From positions 3,208,445 to 3,272,444 of the forward strand of contig NZ_CP162100.1 of NCBI RefSeq assembly GCF_040869035.1: a stretch of 64,000 bases of DNA, read 5' to 3'. Positions 58,642-64,000 of this stretch are shown here, in pieces. Both the position numbers and the translations under genes were made by a program. This DNA is from Vibrio sp. NTOU-M3 (GTDB lineage Bacteria > Pseudomonadota > Gammaproteobacteria > Enterobacterales > Vibrionaceae). How positions within the stretch are numbered: position 1 is the stretch's first letter; each line of letters starts with the position of its first letter. The notes below the pieces were generated by a model, which was not told where the DNA came from, did no database searches, and saw only the letters and a program-made list of their open reading frames with translations.

Positions 58642-59775
58642 TTAGACTCGCCAGCGTTTAGCAAACTCATGCACTGCTGGGTAGGCCGTATCATCTAGCA
58701 TGTCTGCAAGAGCACATAACTTGCGATTTAGCTCACCAGAATAGTCACCGCATACGTTAATGTGTCCCATCTTACGACCAGTACGTTTTTCTTTACCATA
58801 CCAATGAACATGTACTCCAGGCTGGTGGTATACCGCTTCTGGTAACGCATCTTCGCCAAGGATATTGATCATCGACGTTTCACGGATCAGCTTTGTGCTG
58901 CCTAAAGGCATGCCACACACAGCACGTAGGTGGTTCTCAAACTGACAGGTTTCTGCCCCTTGTTGTGTCCAATGACCTGAATTGTGTACGCGTGGTGCAA
59001 TTTCATTCACTAGCAAAGAACCGTCTACATCAAAGAATTCTAATGCCAGCACCCCCACATAACTTAAGCTCTCAGCAACGGCAGTAAACATTTGTTGCGC
59101 TTGAGCCTGTAGCTCAGGTGCGTCGATGGCCGTGGACAGACTCAACACCCCATTTGTATGGATATTTTCCGCCAGTGGATAGACTTCAATGGCACCATCT
59201 TTACCTCGTGCGCCCACCAAAGAGACTTCTCGACTAAATGGAACAAACTCTTCAGCAACAATTGCCTGTGTTGGTGTCGCCGCGATACATTCCGCCATTT
59301 CCATCCAGATAGCATCGGTCTGGGTAGCATCTTTTAAACGCCATTGGCCTTTACCATCGTAACCACCCAAAGCGCTTTTGAGCACCATAGGCATACTCAC
59401 ATGCTCAATTGCACGATCAAAGTCTTCGCGTGTTTGGATGACATAATATTTGGCATTACGTACATGTGCGTGATCAAGGAGTGCTTTTTCTAAACGGCGG
59501 TCGCCGCCAGCTTTAATCGCTTCTGTGCTGGGTAAAAACTTACCACTCGCTTCACAAACACTAAGTACATCATGTGGGATATGTTCAAATTCAGCGGTGA
59601 TCACATCAACTTGTTCAATGGCGTTTTCTAGGCTGTGACCGAGAATATGTTGAGTGAGTGGGTGAACTACATGACCGCTTGCGACATCATAAGCGGAAAT
59701 TTGAATATTGAGTGGAGCTCCTGCCAATGACATCATTCGAGCGAGTTGACCAGCACCTAAAACCAGTACATGCAT
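58642..59775 (-). CDS. purK: N5-carboxyaminoimidazole ribonucleotide synthase
   Basis: ATP-grasp enzyme converting AIR, bicarbonate and ATP to N5-CAIR in purine synthesis. The start at 59775 ([19 protein letters not shown]) gives 377 residues (E. coli 355). The ATP-grasp region includes [17 protein letters not shown] and [27 protein letters not shown] with metal ligands. It lies 4 bases after purE, so they share control by the PurR site upstream of purE. Confidence 0.96.
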   Translation of the reverse strand: MHVLVLGAGQLARMMSLAGAPLNIQISAYDVASGHVVHPLTQHILGHSLENAIEQVDVITAEFEHIPHDVLSVCEASGKFLPSTEAIKAGGDRRLEKALLDHAHVRNAKYYVIQTREDFDRAIEHVSMPMVLKSALGGYDGKGQWRLKDATQTDAIWMEMAECIAATPTQAIVAEEFVPFSREVSLVGARGKDGAIEVYPLAENIHTNGVLSLSTAIDAPELQAQAQQMFTAVAESLSYVGVLALEFFDVDGSLLVNEIAPRVHNSGHWTQQGAETCQFENHLRAVCGMPLGSTKLIRETSMINILGEDALPEAVYHQPGVHVHWYGKEKRTGRKMGHINVCGDYSGELNRKLCALADMLDDTAYPAVHEFAKRWRV

Positions 59776-59779
59776 GGGA

Positions 59780-60265
59780 TTAATCCTCGGCTGGATTTGG
59801 ATTGGCAAGTACGGTCTCCGTTTGCTCACTTCGGAAAGCTTCAACTTTAGCCATAATAGCCTCATCATGAGTGCCGAGAATTTGCGCCGCTAAGATCCCG
59901 GCGTTTGCAGCACCAGCTTCACCAATGGCAAGTGTTCCTACAGCAATGCCTTTTGGCATTTGTACGATTGAAAGTAGAGAGTCCATACCTTTTAAAGCTC
60001 GTGATTGTACGGGAACGCCAAGTACGGGAATACTCGTGAATGCAGCAGCCATACCCGGTAGATGGGCGGCACCGCCAGCGCCAGCAATAATCACTTTAAT
60101 ACCACGCTCTTTAGCGCTGGAAGCATAATCGGCAAGAAGTTGAGGAGTACGGTGTGCAGAAACTACTTTTGTTTCGTAAGGTACGCCAAATTGATCTAGC
60201 ATGTCAGCGGCCAGCTTCATGGTTGGCCAGTCAGATTTTGAACCCATGATGATACCGACTTTCAT
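59780..60265 (-). CDS. purE: N5-CAIR mutase
   Basis: Converts N5-CAIR to CAIR. The start at 60265 ([20 protein letters not shown]) has GGAGT upstream and gives 161 residues (E. coli 169). Class I PurE signatures GSKSDW and [11 protein letters not shown] with the active-site histidine are intact, as is [11 protein letters not shown]. First gene of purEK. A PurR operator and a promoter lie 50-90 bases upstream. Confidence 0.97.
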   Translation of the reverse strand: MKVGIIMGSKSDWPTMKLAADMLDQFGVPYETKVVSAHRTPQLLADYASSAKERGIKVIIAGAGGAAHLPGMAAAFTSIPVLGVPVQSRALKGMDSLLSIVQMPKGIAVGTLAIGEAGAANAGILAAQILGTHDEAIMAKVEAFRSEQTETVLANPNPAED

Positions 60266-60316
60266 CTCAAACTCCTTCAAGCTACAAAATTGGGTGAGCA
60301 GATAAATTTTGTGGGC

Positions 60317-60345
60317 ATTATACGGGGTTTTTATCCTTAAGCAAA
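60317..60345 (-). promoter_or_regulatory. Predicted purEK promoter
   Basis: Minus strand TATAAT at 60322-60317 (perfect). The -35, TTTGCT at 60345-60340, is poor and lies within the PurR operator, so repressor binding would block polymerase. Confidence 0.65.
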
Positions 60346-60354
60346 CGTTTGCGC
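60339..60354. promoter_or_regulatory. PurR operator
   Basis: AAGCAAACGTTTGCGC; the consensus ACGCAAACGTTTGCGT is matched in 13-14 of 16 bases, with the central GCAAACGTTTGC perfect. Placed upstream of purEK over the -35, as in E. coli purE. Confidence 0.88.
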
Positions 60355-60466
60355 GCTTGGTCTAATTTAGGTTGATACATTTTATAAACAAATAGATTTA
60401 GTCTCTTTGGTTGATTATTTGTAAACTTAACAACATAACTGCGAATAAAGACATAGGAAGTACTTG

Positions 60467-61024
60467 GTGGATAACTTTGAACAAGCACTCAACGCACTCC
60501 AACAAGGAGAAGTAATCGCCTACCCGACAGAAGGGGTATTTGGGGTAGGGTGTGATCCGGACAACCCTGAAGCCATCCAAAAATTGCTGACTCTTAAGCA
60601 GCGCCCAGTAGAAAAAGGTCTCATTTTGATTGCTGCCAGCTACGAGCAGCTATTGCCATATATTGATGAAACCCAGTTGACCGCTGAGCAGCTAAGCACT
60701 GTGCAAGCAACGTGGCCTGGTCCGGTGACTTGGATTATGCCATGTAGTGATAAGGTATCTCATTGGGTTTCTGGGCAATTTGATTCAATTGCAGTGCGCG
60801 TAACGGATCATCCTTTGGTGCAAAAAATGTGTAATGCGTTTGGAAAGCCGCTAACCTCTACCAGTGCCAATCTTACTGGGCAACCTCCTTGTATGACGAC
60901 AGAAGAAGTGGAATTGCAATTAGGTGAGCGACTTGTGGCGATCTTACATGGTGAAACCAGTGGTCGTAACAAACCCAGTGAAATTCGCGACGCCAAAACA
61001 TCCCAAATATTAAGACAGGGTTAA
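60467..61024 (+). CDS. tsaC: Threonylcarbamoyl-AMP synthase TsaC (YrdC)
   Basis: Makes threonylcarbamoyl-AMP from threonine, bicarbonate and ATP, for t6A37 modification of ANN-decoding tRNAs. The GTG at 60467 with AGGAAG upstream is preferred over the preceding TTG; 185 residues (E. coli 190). YrdC-family marks: VIAYPTEGVFGVGCDPDNPEA, QRPVEKGLILIA and TSTSANLTGQPPC near the C-terminus. First of tsaC-hemF on the plus strand, divergent from purE. Confidence 0.95.
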   Translation: MDNFEQALNALQQGEVIAYPTEGVFGVGCDPDNPEAIQKLLTLKQRPVEKGLILIAASYEQLLPYIDETQLTAEQLSTVQATWPGPVTWIMPCSDKVSHWVSGQFDSIAVRVTDHPLVQKMCNAFGKPLTSTSANLTGQPPCMTTEEVELQLGERLVAILHGETSGRNKPSEIRDAKTSQILRQG

Positions 61025-61038
61025 CTCTGCATTTTTAA

Positions 61039-61968
<930 letters not shown>

Positions 61969-61997
61969 CACTTTCCTCCTGATATGAAATAGTGATA

Positions 61998-62025
61998 GGG
62001 TCAACTAAGTTAAGTTGACCCTTTT
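61998..62025 (+). terminator. Terminator between hemF and aroE
   Basis: GGGTCAACT (61998-62006) with AGTTGACCC (62013-62021), 6-base loop, then TTTT. As aroE starts only 20 bases later, it may act as an attenuator in a common transcript. Confidence 0.8.
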
Positions 62026-62045
62026 GCATTTTGGTAGGTAAGGAT

Positions 62046-62879
62046 ATGACACAGCAAGTAGACCGTTATGCCGTTTTTGGTAATCCGATTGGACACAGTA
62101 AATCGCCTTTTATTCATACGTTATTTGCTCGTCAAACAAATCAACCATTGATCTACAGTGCTGAGTTGGCACCTGTTGGCGAGTTTTCCAGTGCTGCTAA
62201 AATGTTTTTTGCTACGGGCGGTAAAGGTTGTAATGTTACCGTACCATTTAAAGAAGAAGCGTATCAGTTTGCAACCCGTCTAACAGAACGTGCTCAGCTA
62301 GCGGGCGCGGTGAATACACTCAAGAAGCTAGATGATGGTGACATCATTGGTGATAACACCGATGGGGAAGGGTTGGTTCAAGATTTACTACAACATCAAG
62401 TTCCCCTTGAAAGCGCACGAATATTACTGATCGGTGCAGGCGGCGCGGCAAGAGGTGTTATCAAACCATTAATCGATCAAAAACCATCTCAAATTATAAT
62501 CACCAACCGCACACTTGCTAAAGCGCAGCAACTTGCAGAGTTATTCTCCCCTTTCGGGAAAATAGAGGCTGTAGCGATGGAAGACATTACAGACAGCTTT
62601 GATGTGATAATTAACTCGACATCTGCAAGTTTAAGTGGTGATGTACCAGCGATCTCCAACCACATATTCGCTACACATACCTATGCCTACGACATGATGT
62701 ATGGTTCTGGTCAAACTGTCTTTAATCAATGGGCTTTGGAGAGCGGTGCAGGAGCGGCTTATGACGGTCTTGGTATGCTAGTTGGTCAAGCGGCAGAAAG
62801 CTTTATGTTGTGGCGAGGATTAAGGCCAGGTACAAAACAAGTTTTACGAGAATTGCGTAAGAACTTAGAAGGTATTTAA
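62046..62879 (+). CDS. aroE: Shikimate 5-dehydrogenase
   Basis: NADPH enzyme reducing 3-dehydroshikimate to shikimate. Start at 62046 ([21 protein letters not shown]) with AGGTAAGGAT upstream; 277 residues (E. coli 272). The catalytic lysine is in [12 protein letters not shown], the catalytic aspartate in [10 protein letters not shown], the NADPH motif is GAGGAARGV and the NRT clamp is ITNRTLAKA. The next gene starts one base after its stop. Confidence 0.97.
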   Translation: MTQQVDRYAVFGNPIGHSKSPFIHTLFARQTNQPLIYSAELAPVGEFSSAAKMFFATGGKGCNVTVPFKEEAYQFATRLTERAQLAGAVNTLKKLDDGDIIGDNTDGEGLVQDLLQHQVPLESARILLIGAGGAARGVIKPLIDQKPSQIIITNRTLAKAQQLAELFSPFGKIEAVAMEDITDSFDVIINSTSASLSGDVPAISNHIFATHTYAYDMMYGSGQTVFNQWALESGAGAAYDGLGMLVGQAAESFMLWRGLRPGTKQVLRELRKNLEGI

Positions 62880-62880
62880 C

Positions 62881-63147
62881 GTGAATCAGTCAATTTTATT
62901 TCCTGACATTCAATCATGGGATGCGGAGCTACGGGCAATCCGATTTCCTGCTCAATACAGTGGTGCGCTTATAGAGTGCACACTCACAAGTGCAGAGTTG
63001 GAAAAAATAGCGGATACAAAAATAGAGGGAAAACAGCAAGCCCTTGAGATTTTCAATCAGAACCGCTTTGAGATTGAGGAGCTTGCCGAAACACTGATCG
63101 AAGAAGAAGTATTTACACCGGAAGGTGTTATTGAGGTGGTTAGTTAA
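62881..63147 (+). CDS. DUF1488 family protein
   Basis: 88 residues with GTG start, one base after the aroE stop, so probably translationally coupled. An acidic small protein (ILFPDIQSWDAELRAIRFPAQYSG) of the DUF1488 family, which includes E. coli YrdB next to aroE. Function unknown. Its end overlaps the convergent yrdA by 8 bases. Confidence 0.85.
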   Translation: MNQSILFPDIQSWDAELRAIRFPAQYSGALIECTLTSAELEKIADTKIEGKQQALEIFNQNRFEIEELAETLIEEEVFTPEGVIEVVS

Positions 63148-63688
63148 GCTCTTTTACTTGGTTTAAATAATCATCTTTATTTTGTACATAATTGTCGGCA
63201 GACTTTTGTAAGAAAGCTCGTTCTTTGTCAGTTAAAAGGCGAGCTTTCTTTACCGGACTACCTACATAAAGGTAGCCACTCTCTAAGACCTTACCCGGTG
63301 GAACCAAACTTCCAGCACCAACCATCACATCTTGTTCGATAATTGCAGCATCCAAAACAATTGCCCCCATTCCCACTAGAACTCGATCTTTAATGATGCA
63401 GCCATGCAGCATGACTTTATGACCAACAGTAACGTCATTACCAATAATCAATGGATAACCATTAGGGTTCTCCTCATTTTTATGAGTAACGTGTAAGACA
63501 CTGCCATCTTGAATATTAGTGCGTTTACCAATGTGGATGTGGTTGACATCACCTCTTGCCGCGACTAAAGGCCAAATACTGGAATCATCCCCAATTTTAA
63601 TGTCACCCACTAACACCGCGCTACTATCTATATATACGCGTTGGCCGATTTGCGGTTGGATACCTTTGTAACTGCGTAGTGAGCTCAT
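63140..63688 (-). CDS. yrdA: Gamma-type carbonic anhydrase-like protein YrdA
   Basis: 182-residue left-handed beta-helix protein with hexapeptide repeats (VYIDSSAVLVGDIKIGDDSSIWPLV, GNDVTVGHKVMLHGCIIKDRVLVGMGAIVLDAAII). The metal-binding histidines are seen in HVTHKNE and VGHKVMLHGC. Length as E. coli YrdA (184). Family members are trimers; carbonic anhydrase activity is often absent, so the biochemical role is uncertain. Read leftward from near the rRNA promoter region, away from it. Confidence 0.94.
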   Translation of the reverse strand: MSSLRSYKGIQPQIGQRVYIDSSAVLVGDIKIGDDSSIWPLVAARGDVNHIHIGKRTNIQDGSVLHVTHKNEENPNGYPLIIGNDVTVGHKVMLHGCIIKDRVLVGMGAIVLDAAIIEQDVMVGAGSLVPPGKVLESGYLYVGSPVKKARLLTDKERAFLQKSADNYVQNKDDYLNQVKELN

Positions 63689-63808
63689 TTTTTATCCTTT
63701 GTTAGTAGTGTTCTAGCCTATTACGACATAGAAAAGTAATGAAAATAGGTACTTTTGAATAGAAAATACTCAAACAGCAAAAAAATCAAAAAAAACTGCA
63801 AAAAGGGC

Positions 63809-63836
63809 TTGCCAATGTGATGGTGATCTCTATAAT
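63809..63836 (+). promoter_or_regulatory. rRNA operon-type promoter P1
   Basis: TTGCCA (63809-63814), 16 bases, TATAAT (63831-63836), with A-tracts at about 63773-63804 upstream as an UP element and a GC-rich discriminator (GCCCCCTCGC). This is the layout of a stringently controlled rrn P1. The rRNA gene itself is beyond the window. Confidence 0.8.
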
Positions 63837-63899
63837 GCCCCCTCGCTGACACGGCAACGCTTCGAAAGAAACGAAAGCCAAGCCAGCAGGTCAATTAGC

Positions 63900-63915
63900 C
63901 AAGCGGGAACGCTTG
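63900..63915 (+). other. Hairpin in the rRNA leader
   Basis: CAAGCG (63900-63905), GGAA loop, CGCTTG (63910-63915), between P1 and P2. Without a T-run it is probably leader structure, not a terminator. Confidence 0.5.
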
Positions 63916-63937
63916 ATAAAAAGTTTGAAAAAAGTGG

Positions 63938-63965
63938 TTGACACTAAACTTTATCTCGCTACAAT
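63938..63965 (+). promoter_or_regulatory. rRNA operon-type promoter P2
   Basis: TTGACA (63938-63943), 16 bases, TACAAT (63960-63965), with a perfect -35. It lies 129 bases after P1, as in tandem rrn promoters, and the position next to yrdA-aroE matches the rrnD site of enterobacteria. The stretch 63966-64000 shows leader only. Confidence 0.75.
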
Positions 63966-64000
63966 GGCCGCCTCTTCCGAAGTGATGTGAGTCACAAAGA

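Overview
This window is the origin-proximal core of a Vibrio large chromosome (chromosome 1). The genus call rests on gene order and protein similarity: atp - parBA - rsmG/mnmG - oriC - mioC - mnmE - yidC/yidD/rnpA/rpmH - amino-acid ABC transporter - dnaA/dnaN/recF/gyrB - ibpA - avtA - glyQS - mneA - ilvGMEDA - comM - dsbA/srkA - trkAH/rsmB/fmt/def - dprA - purEK - hemF/aroE is the order I know from Vibrio, and the right end (def to yrdA, then an rRNA promoter) matches the region next to rrnD in enterobacteria. I cannot fix the species. I see no prophage, insertion sequence, CRISPR array, tRNA or complete rRNA gene.

Layout. 1-3456: the front of the F1Fo ATP synthase operon (atpI-B-E-F-H-A, minus strand, atpA cut by the window edge). 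3643-7864: parB, parA, rsmG, mnmG on the minus strand, leaving the origin. 7981-8240: oriC, with three GATC-headed AT-rich repeats, 13 GATC sites and DnaA boxes. 8330-15151: mioC, mnmE, yidC-yidD-rnpA-rpmH and an amino-acid ABC transporter, all transcribed back towards oriC. 15536-21626: dnaA-dnaN-recF-gyrB on the plus strand, ending in a highly structured 3' UTR. 21833-22542: a sigma-32 promoter and a long leader with a ROSE-type thermometer driving ibpA. 22777-31454: avtA, glyQS, the riboswitch-controlled manganese exporter mneA, two small membrane-protein genes, tusA, a LysR regulator and an AcuI-type reductase. 31620-38162: the full ilvLGMEDA operon with leader peptide and attenuator. 38163-39444: an AT-rich island with one lipoprotein gene and a good Fur box. 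39445-48786: comM, an acyltransferase, dsbA/srkA, ccoG and several small or standalone genes. 48783-55112: def-fmt-rsmB-trkA-trkH plus a DUF3157 gene. 55295-63688: LysM protein, dprA, smg, yrdD, purEK, tsaC, hemF, aroE, yrdB-like and yrdA. 63809-64000: tandem rRNA-type promoters reading out of the window.

How it fits together. Origin function, initiator (dnaA), clamp (dnaN), gyrase subunit (gyrB), partition (parAB) and translation or tRNA-modification genes (mnmG, mnmE, rpmH, rnpA) are grouped where gene dosage is highest in fast growth. The window is rich in visible RNA- and DNA-level control: an ilv attenuator with ten consecutive branched-chain codons, a yybP-ykoY Mn2+ riboswitch with a competing helix, a ROSE thermometer, a PurR box, a Fur box, a CRP-like site, a 24-bp palindrome upstream of a hemolysin III-family gene, and many strong intrinsic terminators. 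No dramatically new multi-gene system is evident. The least explained items are the structured gyrB 3' UTR, the palindromic operator at 48057-48080, the Dam-site palindrome at the rpmH promoter, the Fur-box lipoprotein island, and the small membrane proteins at 28395-28655 and 29107-29295.
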